DNA of 46,690 nucleotides from a bacterium (lineage in GTDB: Bacteria > Hydrothermota > Hydrothermia > UBA1063): positions 11,444 to 58,133 of the forward strand of contig JASEFR010000009.1 in the NCBI GenBank assembly GCA_030019025.1, read 5' to 3'. Under the pieces are notes generated by a model, which was not told where the DNA came from, did no database searches, and was given only the letters and a program-made list of their open reading frames with translations. Positions 23,255 to 31,644 of this stretch are shown one piece after another (within the stretch, counting starts at the first letter, position 1; every line of letters begins with the position of its first letter). The translations under genes were made by a program, and so were the position numbers.

Positions 23255-23699
23255 TTTCCTTAGGCAATATTTTAATCTTTAAATTTGCCTCTATACCTGG
23301 GAATAATTTAATTTTGACGTTGTGAATTCCGATATCTTTAATGTGTTCCATTTGAATCATCTGCTTTTCGACATGAATCCCACGCTTTTTGAGTTCTTCC
23401 ATCACTTCAATACTGCTTACAGAACCGAAGATTTTACCTTCTTTGGAAGAAGACTTCTCAAAAATTAACTCTGGAAGACTTTCTATTTTCTTTTTTATTT
23501 CTTCAGCTTTACTCTTCTGATGTTCAATTTTAGACTTCAAAAGTCTTTTCTCACTTTCCAGTCTCTTAATCAGCGAGTCCGTAGCAACCTCAGCCAGGCC
23601 GTTCTTTATTAGATAATTTCGTGCGAAACCATCACTTACATCAACTATTTCGCCTGCCTTCCCAACCTTAGGTACATCCTTCAGCAAATAAACTTTCAT
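23241..23699 (-). CDS. rplI: Large ribosomal subunit protein bL9
   Basis: A 152-residue protein, normal length. The N-terminal domain [19 protein letters not shown] then [17 protein letters not shown] is the classic bL9 signature that binds 23S rRNA near the L1 stalk base. A long charged connecting helix (residues 45-75) and the C-terminal domain follow. The gene start overlaps the rpsR stop by 4 nt, and its 3' end overlaps the bifunctional nuclease gene by 14 nt. Confidence 0.96.
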   Translation of the reverse strand: MKVYLLKDVPKVGKAGEIVDVSDGFARNYLIKNGLAEVATDSLIKRLESEKRLLKSKIEHQKSKAEEIKKKIESLPELIFEKSSSKEGKIFGSVSSIEVMEELKKRGIHVEKQMIQMEHIKDIGIHNVKIKLFPGIEANLKIKILPKEIATH

Positions 23700-23932
23700 G
23701 AAAGATAGTAACTCTCAACAAATGGCAGAAGAGCTATAATCCTTGCCCTCTTTATAGCCTTGGCCAGCTTTCTCTGATGGAAAGCACAAGTCCCCGTTGT
23801 TTTACGGGGTAAAATCTTCCCCTTCTTAGATATATACTTTGAAAGAACATCAACGTTCTTGTAATCTATTTCTCTGACTCCATCCTTGCAAAATTCACAG
23901 GTTACTTCCCTAATTCTCACCTTTTTGCCCAT
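23696..23932 (-). CDS. rpsR: Small ribosomal subunit protein bS18 (cysteine-containing form)
   Basis: A 78-residue protein with the conserved core [20 protein letters not shown] followed by [20 protein letters not shown]. It has a CEFC pair near residue 10 plus TGTCAFH, i.e. Cys/Cys/Cys/His positions that could hold zinc, the C-plus form of bS18. It partners bS6 on the 30S platform. The gene lies between ssb and rplI in the standard order. Ribosome-binding site GAGGAGG-like AGGAGG is 8 nt before ATG. Confidence 0.96.
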   Translation of the reverse strand: MGKKVRIREVTCEFCKDGVREIDYKNVDVLSKYISKKGKILPRKTTGTCAFHQRKLAKAIKRARIIALLPFVESYYLS

Positions 23933-23958
23933 TTATTAAACCTCCTCTTTTAAGTTAA

Positions 23959-24420
23959 TCAAAATGGTAAATCCTCTGGCTCTTCCTCATCCGGCTCTAT
24001 TGCCGGAAAGTCATCCGGTAAAGCCGACTCTTCTAAAACTTCTTCCTCCTCGGGAAGATAAACGGCTTCTTCCTCCACTTTTTCAAGAAAGTGAAGTCTT
24101 CTAACTACAATCTCGTAAACCGTTCTCCTCTGCCCCTCTCTGGTTTCGTAAGTTCTTGACCTTAAGATGCCCTCAACAATTAAAGGTGTACCCTTTCTCA
24201 ACCTCCCCGCACTTCTTTCCGCTACTTGCTTGAATAAAACAAGATTAATAAAGAGGGGCTCTTTAACCCATACTCCCTGTGCATTTCTGAAATTTCTATC
24301 ACTGGCAAAACGAACAGTACAAACCGCTGTGCCCTGAGGTGTGTATCTTACCACTCCATCCTCTACGAGGCGACCGGAAAGGATAACATAGTTTATGCTG
24401 GGGAACTTAAGCTCGGCCAT
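23959..24420 (-). CDS. ssb: Single-stranded DNA-binding protein
   Basis: A 153-residue protein with an N-terminal OB fold (residues 1-110: NYVILSGRLVEDGVVRYTPQG, FASDRNFR, KQVAERSAGRLRKGTPLIVEG). An acidic flexible tail ends EEPEDLPF, the conserved tip that recruits replication and repair proteins. Normal length. It overlaps the rpsF stop by 1 nt in the rpsF-ssb-rpsR-rplI order common in bacteria. Confidence 0.95.
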   Translation of the reverse strand: MAELKFPSINYVILSGRLVEDGVVRYTPQGTAVCTVRFASDRNFRNAQGVWVKEPLFINLVLFKQVAERSAGRLRKGTPLIVEGILRSRTYETREGQRRTVYEIVVRRLHFLEKVEEEAVYLPEEEEVLEESALPDDFPAIEPDEEEPEDLPF

Positions 24421-24698
24421 TATTTTCTCACAATAAGCTCTCTTAGATAAGACTTGTTCATCCTTATTTCTTGCTTCAACTCATTAATCGTCTCCGGCGG
24501 TGCCTCAAAATTAAATATTGCGTAATATCCTTCCTTTCTATGGTTAATCTCGTAAGCGAGTTCACGTTTCCCCCAGATTTCCATAGCCTGGAGCTTGCCT
24601 TTCTTCTCTATTATGTTTTTTAACTTGCCAATAAGCGAATCTCTCTCTGCATCAGGAAGCGCAGAATCTAAAATTACAACCATCTCATAATTTCTCAT
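24420..24698 (-). CDS. rpsF: Small ribosomal subunit protein bS6
   Basis: A 92-residue protein starting MRNYEMVVILDSALPDAERD, the bS6 ferredoxin-like fold, with EIWGKRELAYEINHRKEGYYAIFNF near residue 40. It dimerises with bS18 on the 30S subunit. It is the first gene of the operon, with a strong AAGGAGG 6 nt before ATG and a consensus-like promoter at 24727-24755. Confidence 0.95.
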   Translation of the reverse strand: MRNYEMVVILDSALPDAERDSLIGKLKNIIEKKGKLQAMEIWGKRELAYEINHRKEGYYAIFNFEAPPETINELKQEIRMNKSYLRELIVRK

Positions 24699-24726
24699 AC
24701 TTCCTCCTTAGGTTTTTGAGTTTATT

Positions 24727-24755
24727 AGTATAAAACAAACTCTCAGTATTTTCAA
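24727..24755 (-). promoter_or_regulatory. Sigma70-type promoter of the rpsF operon
   Basis: Minus strand TTGAAA (24750-24755), exactly 17 nt, TATACT (24727-24732). The -35 box overlaps the fabD stop codon (24752-24754). Expected transcript start near 24720, giving a leader of about 20 nt with AAGGAGG. Confidence 0.75.
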
Positions 24756-25675
24756 GACTTAACTTGGCTTAAAAATTCTACCAAATCTTCGTAGGTATCA
24801 ATGGAAGTGTATGGCACTTCTCCAAGAGTTTCTTTAAGAAGGCGTCCCAAAACCCGTTTTGGACCTATTTCAACAAAATATGCATTTTTAACACGACCCG
24901 CTACTTTAAGAGACTCGACCCATCTAACAGTACCACAAAGCTGTTTTATTAACAACCCCTTTAACATAAGAGGATTTGACTCTAAGCCAGGTTCAACGTT
25001 GGGAATCACAGGTACCTTAGGGGATTCAAACTTTATATCTCTCAAAAACTCTTCAAACTCTTTCCGTGCAGGCTCCATTAAGGGAGAATGGAAGGCATTT
25101 GAAACCTTTAGCCTTATCACCTTTTTTGCGCCCGCTTCTTTAAGCTTTTCCTCCACAATTTCGAGGTCATCTATAAAACCTGATATCACAACCTGAGAAG
25201 GAGAATTGATATTGGCTATCACAACTCTGTTTTTAAACCCTTCCAGTATCTCCCTAATTTTTTCAAGTTCAAGACCAATTACAGCAGACATACCACCTCG
25301 CTCATACACCCTGTCCATAAGTTCAGCTCGCTTGGCTACAACTTTCGCTGCTTCACTGAAGTTAAGAGCACCTGCTGAGAAAAGAGCAGTTATCTCACCA
25401 AGACTATGTCCCATAGTAATAAAAGGTTCAATTCCATTATCTCTAAGAATGTAAACTATAGCTGCGCTGTGGGTGAAAATGGCGGGCTGGGTGTATAAGG
25501 TCCTGGTAAGTACCTCATCGGGGCCATTGAACATCGTATAACCTAAAGGAAACCCGAGAATGTCTTCCATTTCTCTCAAGAGAACCTTTACTTTATCGTA
25601 CTTGTTGTAAATATCTTGCATCATACCCACATATTGTGAGCCCTGTCCAGGAAACATAAAAATATAATTCGCCAT
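24752..25675 (-). CDS. fabD: Malonyl-CoA:ACP transacylase
   Basis: A 307-residue alpha/beta-hydrolase-like acyltransferase that loads malonyl groups onto ACP for fatty acid synthesis. N-terminal FMFPGQGSQYVGM, nucleophile Ser in GHSLGE near residue 92, substrate Arg region (RAELMDR near 118) and catalytic His in NAFHSPLM near residue 200. Normal length. The start codon directly abuts the stop of the rRNA methyltransferase gene upstream, so it is cotranscribed with the regulator cluster and unlinked here from other fab genes (a fabG is at 39455). Confidence 0.94.
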   Translation of the reverse strand: MANYIFMFPGQGSQYVGMMQDIYNKYDKVKVLLREMEDILGFPLGYTMFNGPDEVLTRTLYTQPAIFTHSAAIVYILRDNGIEPFITMGHSLGEITALFSAGALNFSEAAKVVAKRAELMDRVYERGGMSAVIGLELEKIREILEGFKNRVVIANINSPSQVVISGFIDDLEIVEEKLKEAGAKKVIRLKVSNAFHSPLMEPARKEFEEFLRDIKFESPKVPVIPNVEPGLESNPLMLKGLLIKQLCGTVRWVESLKVAGRVKNAYFVEIGPKRVLGRLLKETLGEVPYTSIDTYEDLVEFLSQVKS

Positions 25676-26848
25676 CTATACATCCTCCTCTAAAAGAAAA
25701 CCCCTTAAATACTCTGCTTCTGGAAAATTAACAGGAACAATGTGATCCCTAAAATCCTGATTTAAAAACTTAACCATCCTAAAATTCCTGCGGGTTAACC
25801 CAGTACTCCTCTGAACTACCGAATACAAATGTTCCCACTTGATATGATTACTGCATGAGAAAACCGCTAACATACTACCTTTTCCTAAAATGCTAAAAAC
25901 TCCACTTAGCAGAGTTATGTATGATTTTAAAGCATCATCAAGGTCCGATGCACGCCTCACAACAGATGGAGGGTCCACTATAACAAAGTCAAACTTCATC
26001 CTCAATGAGGCGATCTCTTTGTGGAATTCAAAAGCGTCTTTCGCTTCACAAATTAGATTCTCCTCAGGGAGACCATTTAGTTTAACATTCTCTTTTAATA
26101 AAGCAATGGACTCTTCCGAAATATCTATGGCAAAAACCTTCTTACCTTTTCTTAAAGCTCTCAAAGAGAAGGCTCCAGTGTAAGAAAAGAGGTCCAGAAC
26201 ATAACTACCCCTCAAATGGTCTTCAATTATAGAACGATTATGCCTTTGATCGTAAAAGAACCCAGTCTTCTGACCATTTATAAGGTCCACATAGAACTTA
26301 AGACCATCTTCTTCCACTATAACTCTGGAGAGATTATACGAAGAGTTATTAATTACGACTTCTGTTCGTTCTCTTAACCCCTCCATCTTTCTCGCATGTC
26401 CTTCGCTTTTTTCTACGATAAAAGCTGGCGAAAAGGCATCGAAGATAGCTTTCACTATATCTTCACGCCTTATTTCCATACCGTAAGAGTTTATCTGAAA
26501 GGCAAAGCCATCTCCATACCTGTCCACGATAAGGCCGGGTAAACCATCACTTTCGCTGAATACGACCCTGTAATATGGCTTATTAAAGTATTTTTTTCGC
26601 TTTTTGTCAGCCATCATGATCTTTTCCTTAATCAGCAGGTAACTGAGCTCCTCCCTCTCGCGGGAATAAAACCTTAATGCGATATTGGAATCGGGATTGT
26701 AAATTGCCGAACCAAGAAATATACCCTTTCTCGAGTAGACCTCTACGCAGGAACCTTTAGATGCACTACAGGAAAGTATATTTCCAGAATAAACCCAAGG
26801 ATGATTTGCCATCTGAATCGGATTTCCTTTAATAATTGCCCTTTCCAT
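25676..26848 (-). CDS. rlmI: 23S rRNA (cytosine-C5) methyltransferase, RlmI-like
   Basis: A 390-residue protein of the RlmI/YccW family, which makes m5C1962 in 23S rRNA. An N-terminal PUA-like domain (residues 1-75, HPWVYSGNI) precedes a beta-rich middle with DGLPGLIVDRYGDGFAFQ near residue 100 and a Rossmann methyltransferase domain. GQKTGFFYDQRHNR, VLDLFSYTGAFSLRALRKG near residue 215 and FVIVDPPS near 290 are visible; the thiol of SCSNH near residue 340 is the expected C-terminal Cys motif. It overlaps the sigma54 regulator gene by 20 nt and abuts fabD. Confidence 0.9.
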   Translation of the reverse strand: MERAIIKGNPIQMANHPWVYSGNILSCSASKGSCVEVYSRKGIFLGSAIYNPDSNIALRFYSREREELSYLLIKEKIMMADKKRKKYFNKPYYRVVFSESDGLPGLIVDRYGDGFAFQINSYGMEIRREDIVKAIFDAFSPAFIVEKSEGHARKMEGLRERTEVVINNSSYNLSRVIVEEDGLKFYVDLINGQKTGFFYDQRHNRSIIEDHLRGSYVLDLFSYTGAFSLRALRKGKKVFAIDISEESIALLKENVKLNGLPEENLICEAKDAFEFHKEIASLRMKFDFVIVDPPSVVRRASDLDDALKSYITLLSGVFSILGKGSMLAVFSCSNHIKWEHLYSVVQRSTGLTRRNFRMVKFLNQDFRDHIVPVNFPEAEYLRGFLLEEDV

Positions 26849-28205
26849 CTTCTATTCCGTACAACTTCATTTTATACCTTAAAACCCGTTCCGAAATCCC
26901 AAGCCTTTTCGCCGCCCTTGTTTTTACGAAATTTTCTTCTTTTAAAGCCTCTAAAATAAGTTTCTTTTCAACTTCGCTCACAATTTCCGGCAAACTCTTT
27001 TGAGAGTAAGAAAAAGAAAAATTAGAGGGGCTATCTCCTTTTATCACTTCCTCCGGCAAATCTTTTACTTCAATCAAATTCTTTGTAGCCATGACGCAGG
27101 CACGCTCAACTATATTACTCAATTCTCTCACATTGCCGGGGTAATCGTATTTCAAGAGATACTTAAGTGCCTCCCGTGAAAAACCCGTAATCTCTTTACC
27201 CTCAGTTTTACTGTATTTTCCAAGAAAATAGTCTAAAAGGACAGGTATGTCTTCTCTACGCTCCCTTAAAGGGGGTACAAAAATTTCAATTACGTTGATC
27301 CTGTAATATAGGTCCTCTCGAAAGGTACCCCGTCGTACCTCTTCCTTGATATCCCTGTTGGTAGCAGTGATCAAACGGAAATCAACCCTCTTTACTTGTG
27401 TCCCTCCAATTGGCCTTATCATTTTGTCTTCAATAACCTTCAACAACTTCACCTGCATTTCCCTCTTGAGTTCACCTATTTCATCTAAGAAAAGGGTACC
27501 ACCATGAGCCCTTAAAATCAACCCTTCATAACTCCTGTCAGCACCTGTAAACGCACCCTTTTCGTATCCAAAAAGCTCACTTTCAACGAGTGATTCAGGA
27601 ATAGACTGCAGGTGAACGTCTATAAAAGGCCCGTCCCTTCTCGAAGACAATGAATGTATTATTCTCGCAATGGCGGTTTTCCCCGTTCCCGTTTCTCCTA
27701 CTATTAAGCAGGGTGCATTGGACTTGGCTGCCCTGATTACATTGTAAAGAACATTCTTCATCTTCTCTGAGGCATAGACAAATTCTGGAAGATGAAAACT
27801 TGAAATATCTTTTATTGCCTTTATCTCTATCTCTTTTATATGGGTAGGCTTAATCGCTTCTAATTTTGAAAGAAGTACCTCAAGATTGACAGGTTTAACT
27901 ATGTAATCCGAGGCGCCCTTCGACATAGCCTGAACCACGGTCTCTACATCACCGAGAGCAGTGACCATTATAATCTTAACAAGAGGATTAACTTCTTTCA
28001 TTTTTTGAATTAAGTCGATGCCACTGATTCCCGGAAGTCTGATGTCTAAAAGGGCAAAATCGACGAAATTTTCCTGAGAATACTTAATTGCCTCCTCTCC
28101 TGTCGCAACCCCAAAGGCTTTAAACCCCTTAGAGCTCAAATATTCCACCAGCAGTTTCCTTGCGTTTTCCTCGTCTTCGACAATTAATACAGTATATTCA
28201 GACAT
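26829..28205 (-). CDS. Sigma54-dependent response regulator (NtrC family)
   Basis: A 458-residue activator. Receiver domain residues 1-120 with DFALLDIRLPG near residue 53 (phosphoacceptor Asp) and Lys in YIVKPVN near 104. AAA+ domain: GETGTGKTAIAR near residue 168 (Walker A), the sigma54-contacting GAFTGADRS loop near 220, GGTLFLDEIGE (Walker B) near 235. A Fis-type helix-turn-helix lies at the C-terminus (RAAKRLGISERVLRYKMK). It overlaps the histidine kinase gene by 8 nt: a clear two-component pair. Upstream in the same direction lies a -24/-12 promoter with tandem dyads (31555-31644), which this protein is likely to control. Confidence 0.93.
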   Translation of the reverse strand: MSEYTVLIVEDEENARKLLVEYLSSKGFKAFGVATGEEAIKYSQENFVDFALLDIRLPGISGIDLIQKMKEVNPLVKIIMVTALGDVETVVQAMSKGASDYIVKPVNLEVLLSKLEAIKPTHIKEIEIKAIKDISSFHLPEFVYASEKMKNVLYNVIRAAKSNAPCLIVGETGTGKTAIARIIHSLSSRRDGPFIDVHLQSIPESLVESELFGYEKGAFTGADRSYEGLILRAHGGTLFLDEIGELKREMQVKLLKVIEDKMIRPIGGTQVKRVDFRLITATNRDIKEEVRRGTFREDLYYRINVIEIFVPPLRERREDIPVLLDYFLGKYSKTEGKEITGFSREALKYLLKYDYPGNVRELSNIVERACVMATKNLIEVKDLPEEVIKGDSPSNFSFSYSQKSLPEIVSEVEKKLILEALKEENFVKTRAAKRLGISERVLRYKMKLYGIEDGKGNY

Positions 28206-29427
28206 TGTTAAAGACCAACTCCACTATTGTACCCTTGCCTTTAATACTCTTTAAATTCACTTCCCCATTTAAGGAATCCGCAATTCTTCGTACCACACTC
28301 AACCCCAATCCCATACCCTGGGCTTTAGTCGTATAAAACAAATCAAAAGCCCTTTTTACCGCTTCTTCATCCATGCCCATTCCATTATCCTCAACCAAGA
28401 TGACAATTTTTCTCCTAACTTTGTTACAGCTTATCTTTACTACCTTCTCATCTCTTTCTACACCCTCAAAGGCTTCAATAGCATTTTTAATTATATTAAT
28501 AAGGGCCTGTTTCAGCAACAATGGATCACTTTTAATCCTTTGCTGGCAACCCTTGAGATTTAATTCAATTTTTATTCCATGCGAACGCGCAAAAGGGATC
28601 ATTTCCTCAGCAACCCGGTCTATAAGGTCTCCTATCTCTACATCCTTAAACTGGGGTTCCATCTTTTTGGAAAGGGAAGAAAAGCGCTGAATAATTGAAT
28701 TAAGCCTATCTATTTCCTCATCAATAATTTTCACAATATCATCAGTAAAACCCTTTTGCTTTGCTACCTGCAAAGCGATATTGATTGAATTGAGGGGATT
28801 CTTTATTTCGTGAGCAATTTGACTCGAGAAACCGGCAAGCTCTCTGAAATACTTAGACTTTTCCTGTTCTTTTGCTAAAACCAGCTCCTTCTCCTGTAGT
28901 TTGCGCGTCAGAAGATAAAAAGAAAAAACGGTGACCCCAAATAAAACAAAAAGACCGAGAACCAGAAAAGCCATTCCGTAAATCGTAAATCTGATCAAGT
29001 TCGAAAATGGTTCGTCAGAAAAGCCACAAATGGCAATAAAAGAGTCTACCGGAAAAGAGTACTCTAAAATGGAATAATCTGGTAGTTTAATTACCCTTTT
29101 TACTCCGGGTTTTATATTTTCAAAGTCTTCAACGGGGAGAAATCCCTCGTACTTCGATGCCCAGCTTACTAACCTGCCTTGTCTTACTAAAGCCACATAA
29201 TCAAGATTTGTTGAATCCACAATGACTTTTAACACCGAATCATCGATTTCCTTTTCGCTCTGTATGATGTTAAAAAACATCTCCCGTACAAGAACCGTTC
29301 GAATCTGTGCATCCCTCTCGGCCATTTCTTTGAAGACTTTCCGCTGTCTCGTAACTAAGTATGTGAAAAAAGCAAATATAACAATAATGTCAACGAGAAA
29401 GACAGAAACGAGATTTTTAAATTTCAT
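28198..29427 (-). CDS. Membrane sensor histidine kinase
   Basis: A 409-residue protein with two membrane helices (residues 8-26, LVSVFLVDIIVIFAFFTYLV, and about 148-172) flanking an extracytoplasmic sensor of about 120 residues. A short linker leads to HisKA with the phosphorylated His in SQIAHEIKNPLNSINIAL near residue 207. The HATPase_c domain has IIKNAIEAFEG (N box), VEDNGMGMDEE (G1), GMGLGLSVVRRIAD (G2). It overlaps the sigma54-type regulator gene and lies after two exported-protein genes in the same unit. The sensed signal is unknown; the sensor domain has no recognised fold from sequence alone. Confidence 0.92.
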   Translation of the reverse strand: MKFKNLVSVFLVDIIVIFAFFTYLVTRQRKVFKEMAERDAQIRTVLVREMFFNIIQSEKEIDDSVLKVIVDSTNLDYVALVRQGRLVSWASKYEGFLPVEDFENIKPGVKRVIKLPDYSILEYSFPVDSFIAICGFSDEPFSNLIRFTIYGMAFLVLGLFVLFGVTVFSFYLLTRKLQEKELVLAKEQEKSKYFRELAGFSSQIAHEIKNPLNSINIALQVAKQKGFTDDIVKIIDEEIDRLNSIIQRFSSLSKKMEPQFKDVEIGDLIDRVAEEMIPFARSHGIKIELNLKGCQQRIKSDPLLLKQALINIIKNAIEAFEGVERDEKVVKISCNKVRRKIVILVEDNGMGMDEEAVKRAFDLFYTTKAQGMGLGLSVVRRIADSLNGEVNLKSIKGKGTIVELVFNNV

Positions 29428-29430
29428 TAA

Positions 29431-29844
29431 TTACCTTTTCCTTCTCAGCCCGTCCTTACTACCTCCAATCCTTTTTGTTTCATCCCCTCTCCTCCCCCAA
29501 AGGGGGAAACCTACCTGTGTCCTCAAAGTTAAAACCGTTTTCGTTTGCATGTTCATTATTTTCCTTGTAATTACATATATTTCGCCATCAGCACGAAAAA
29601 CAGAACCTTCTACAAGGCAAGAATCTTCTTCTCTTGGGATCTCTTCAATAAACCAAGCAGGACCTAAAATTACTTTATATGTGGTATCCCCTTGAGACAA
29701 AAACAATACGATATGATGTACTTCACTCCCTTCAACCTGTTCCCTTTCGACTTTTATCACTTTCCCTTTTATGGTTGTGGTATCCTTAACATTGTAAAAA
29801 TATTTTGGTATCAAGGTCAAAAAAGTTAAAAGCAAAAATTTCAT
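29431..29844 (-). CDS. Small exported protein of unknown function, possible OB fold
   Basis: A 137-residue protein with an N-terminal hydrophobic segment (MKFLLLTFLTLIPKYF) that may be a signal peptide. The following 90 residues, TTIKGKVIKVEREQVEGSE through VEGSVFRADGEIYVITRKI, read as an all-beta barrel of OB type, as in periplasmic nucleotide- or ligand-binding proteins. The tail, with VLTLRTQVGFPLWGRR and a run of basic residues, is unusual. It starts 10 nt after the barrel-like gene and stops 3 nt before the kinase gene, so it may take part in the signal input of the two-component pair. Function unknown. Confidence 0.7.
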   Translation of the reverse strand: MKFLLLTFLTLIPKYFYNVKDTTTIKGKVIKVEREQVEGSEVHHIVLFLSQGDTTYKVILGPAWFIEEIPREEDSCLVEGSVFRADGEIYVITRKIMNMQTKTVLTLRTQVGFPLWGRRGDETKRIGGSKDGLRRKR

Positions 29845-29854
29845 GTTCCTCCTC

Positions 29855-30910
29855 CTATAGTTCTAAGTAAAGTCCTGCACCAAACTCTTTTCTCGTGTAT
29901 GAAAACTCCACAAGATTGGAGTTATTAACTTCATATTTAAAAAAACAAGAAACCCCTGCTTTCAACGTTTTCTTAACCAATGGAATCGTGCCTACCAAGC
30001 TGTGGAAATATGCAACATCACTTCGCGGTAGGGAAGATTGCACAGTGTCAACGATTCTATAATCTTTATAACCGAAGGTGTAGTTATAGTTAATCGAGAT
30101 TTCCTTAATTCCAAGATTCACTATAAAGGAATGGGAAAAGCCAGTATATGCAAATTCCTCTTTATTCAGGGGGTCAAGTTTTTCCTTCAAATTTTCCACA
30201 TCTACCAAATTCTTTGTTGGCAGAAAATGGTAATCAAGCTGATAGTAAAAGTCTAAAAGACCTCCAAACTTCTTACCCAGCCTGATGCTGGAATTTCCCG
30301 CGAAAAGATTTTCTGTTATCATCGTGTAATTAGGCCTTGCAGACCAGCCTACCATCCCCGCCGATGGGGACTGAACATAAGTGGCACTGTACCTCCATTT
30401 CAGGGTAGCCATTAGTAACAAAGAAATGCCCCATAAACCCGTATTTAATCTGATTCGCGGAAGATTTTCCAAGTTATAACTCTCGTCAGAGAACAAAAAA
30501 TGTAAATCCCAGCTTGGTATTAGTGCGCTTTTTCTCTTTTCATCCAAATATATCCTGAACGCAATACCGGGAATAACAGAGAAAGACCTATAGGGTGAGA
30601 AAATATCCCATGCAAAATCAACCCCGCTCTCCATGTAGTTTCCAACCTTTCCGAAATCCTTAAAGTAAAAGAGACTCCCACGGAAGGTCAAAAAATTCAT
30701 ATCACTATAATTATCGAAAAAATTGCCGCTGGCAGAGAGCTCATACCCCCACGGCTTTTCCATCGAATACTGGGTTATAAGAAAATTTAACCCACTGTAA
30801 TAATCCCTTAAATTGCTATCATCTATTAAAATGTTGCTGTCAAATCCCCTTTGGAAGCCAATGCTTAAGTAAGTTAACATAAGAGCTATAATTACAAACA
30901 TATTTGACAC
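29855..30910 (-). CDS. Predicted outer-membrane beta-barrel-like protein
   Basis: A 351-residue protein with a short N-terminal hydrophobic stretch (MFVIIALMLTYLSIGF) and then alternating aromatic/hydrophobic beta-strand pattern throughout: many strands ending in Y/F such as SLFYFKDFG, WRYSATYVQ and LDFYYQLDYHF. The final residues EFGAGLYLEL resemble an OmpA/porin-type terminal strand. No enzymatic motif. Ribosome-binding site GAGGTG is 6 nt before ATG. The 36-bp perfect palindrome sits just upstream. Cotranscribed with a two-component pair, it could be a surface protein under its control. Barrel status is inferred from pattern. Confidence 0.68.
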   Translation of the reverse strand: MSNMFVIIALMLTYLSIGFQRGFDSNILIDDSNLRDYYSGLNFLITQYSMEKPWGYELSASGNFFDNYSDMNFLTFRGSLFYFKDFGKVGNYMESGVDFAWDIFSPYRSFSVIPGIAFRIYLDEKRKSALIPSWDLHFLFSDESYNLENLPRIRLNTGLWGISLLLMATLKWRYSATYVQSPSAGMVGWSARPNYTMITENLFAGNSSIRLGKKFGGLLDFYYQLDYHFLPTKNLVDVENLKEKLDPLNKEEFAYTGFSHSFIVNLGIKEISINYNYTFGYKDYRIVDTVQSSLPRSDVAYFHSLVGTIPLVKKTLKAGVSCFFKYEVNNSNLVEFSYTRKEFGAGLYLEL

Positions 30911-30924
30911 CTCAATAAATTATA

Positions 30925-30960
30925 CAGGGGCGCACACGATCGCGATCGTGTGCGCCCCTG
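30925..30960. repeat. 36-bp perfect GC-rich palindrome
   Basis: Half-site CAGGGGCGCACACGATCG is followed directly by its exact reverse complement, with no loop. About 72 percent GC in an AT-rich region. It lies between two cotranscribed genes (8 nt after the stop at 30969; 14 nt before the start codon at 30910). No T-run follows on the minus strand, so it is not a canonical terminator, though it could form a very stable RNA hairpin or cruciform. Confidence 0.9.
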
Positions 30961-30968
30961 CCAATATT

Positions 30969-31520
30969 TTAGTTACTCTTTCTATTTCTTCTCTGATAAG
31001 CGCCTGTTCCCGGTATATTGTCACTGGAAGGAGTGCCTTCGATGATTCTTAAACGTTCTCTTTCCCTTACTCTCAATGTATCAGGTCCGTCGTCGCATCC
31101 TGCATCTCTATTTCTTGTCCTTTGCATCTCCCTATTTCTTACAGTGTCTTTTTCAGTAGATTTGACTTCTTTTTGTATCACTACCGTATCATTTGGAGTC
31201 ACTACCGTTTTTTCTATCTTTATAACATTATCTCCATCCCTGGTAATCGTCTTTTCAATCGTCATCTCACTCTCTACCGCTGGATTTTCAATTCTTTTCC
31301 TGTTTTGAATCTGGATAGTATCACCTTCATTCATTATCCGCTCCTGAGACCTTATCCTTATGGTATCACCTTGTTGCCTTACCTGTTCCTGATACCTATA
31401 TTGTTCCCTGTAGCGGTAATTGCTGGTCGAATCCTCCGTATCTCCAGGTAGTTCTTGGGCAAAGGCAAAGCCCAAGAAAAGAGATACCCACACTATTTTG
31501 GTTATGTTATTTAACTTCAT
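30969..31520 (-). CDS. Exported charged, repeat-like protein of unknown function
   Basis: A 183-residue protein with a signal peptide (KIVWVSLFLGFAFAQ, cleavage after FAQ). The mature chain is low-complexity and strongly charged, with recurring GDTI(R/Q)I and NDTVVIQKE units and many Arg-Glu/Arg-Asn pairs (RERERLRI, RTRNRD). This suggests an extended, surface- or periplasm-located polymer-like protein. No known family recognised. It is the first gene after the sigma54 promoter and has GGGAGGTG 6 nt before ATG, so it is likely the main target of the downstream-encoded activator. The palindrome after its stop may set its level relative to the rest of the operon. Confidence 0.75.
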   Translation of the reverse strand: MKLNNITKIVWVSLFLGFAFAQELPGDTEDSTSNYRYREQYRYQEQVRQQGDTIRIRSQERIMNEGDTIQIQNRKRIENPAVESEMTIEKTITRDGDNVIKIEKTVVTPNDTVVIQKEVKSTEKDTVRNREMQRTRNRDAGCDDGPDTLRVRERERLRIIEGTPSSDNIPGTGAYQRRNRKSN

Positions 31521-31554
31521 CTTACACCTCCCGTTTTTAGCTATAACAATTACT

Positions 31555-31569
31555 GCAAAATTTGTGCCA
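31555..31569 (-). promoter_or_regulatory. Sigma54 promoter (-24/-12) of the 31520 operon
   Basis: Minus strand TGGCAC (31564-31569), 5 nt, TTGC (31555-31558), embedded in TTGGCACAAATTTTGCA: a full match to the -24/-12 consensus and spacing. Expected start near 31544, about 24 nt before ATG at 31520. Confidence 0.85.
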
Positions 31570-31608
31570 AAAATTTTCCTTTATTCATAATGGTTTTTAC
31601 CTTTCGAC

Positions 31609-31644
31609 TTCGACAAATTTGTCGAAACCGAAAATTTTGTCGAA
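31609..31644 (-). promoter_or_regulatory. Tandem dyads, probable activator (UAS) sites
   Basis: A perfect 18-bp palindrome TTCGACAAATTTGTCGAA at 31609-31626. Directly after it is a degenerate copy at 31627-31644 (CCGAAAATTTTGTCGAA) matching 14 of 18 positions; an extra TTCGAC half-site is at 31603-31608. The first dyad centres about 74 bp upstream of the predicted sigma54 start, the normal location for NtrC-family activators. Probable binding site of the regulator encoded at 26829-28205. Confidence 0.7.

Noticed and set aside
30925-30960. Rho-independent terminator call for the 36-bp palindrome
   Set aside because: No loop and no T tract on either strand downstream; reported as a palindrome of unknown role.
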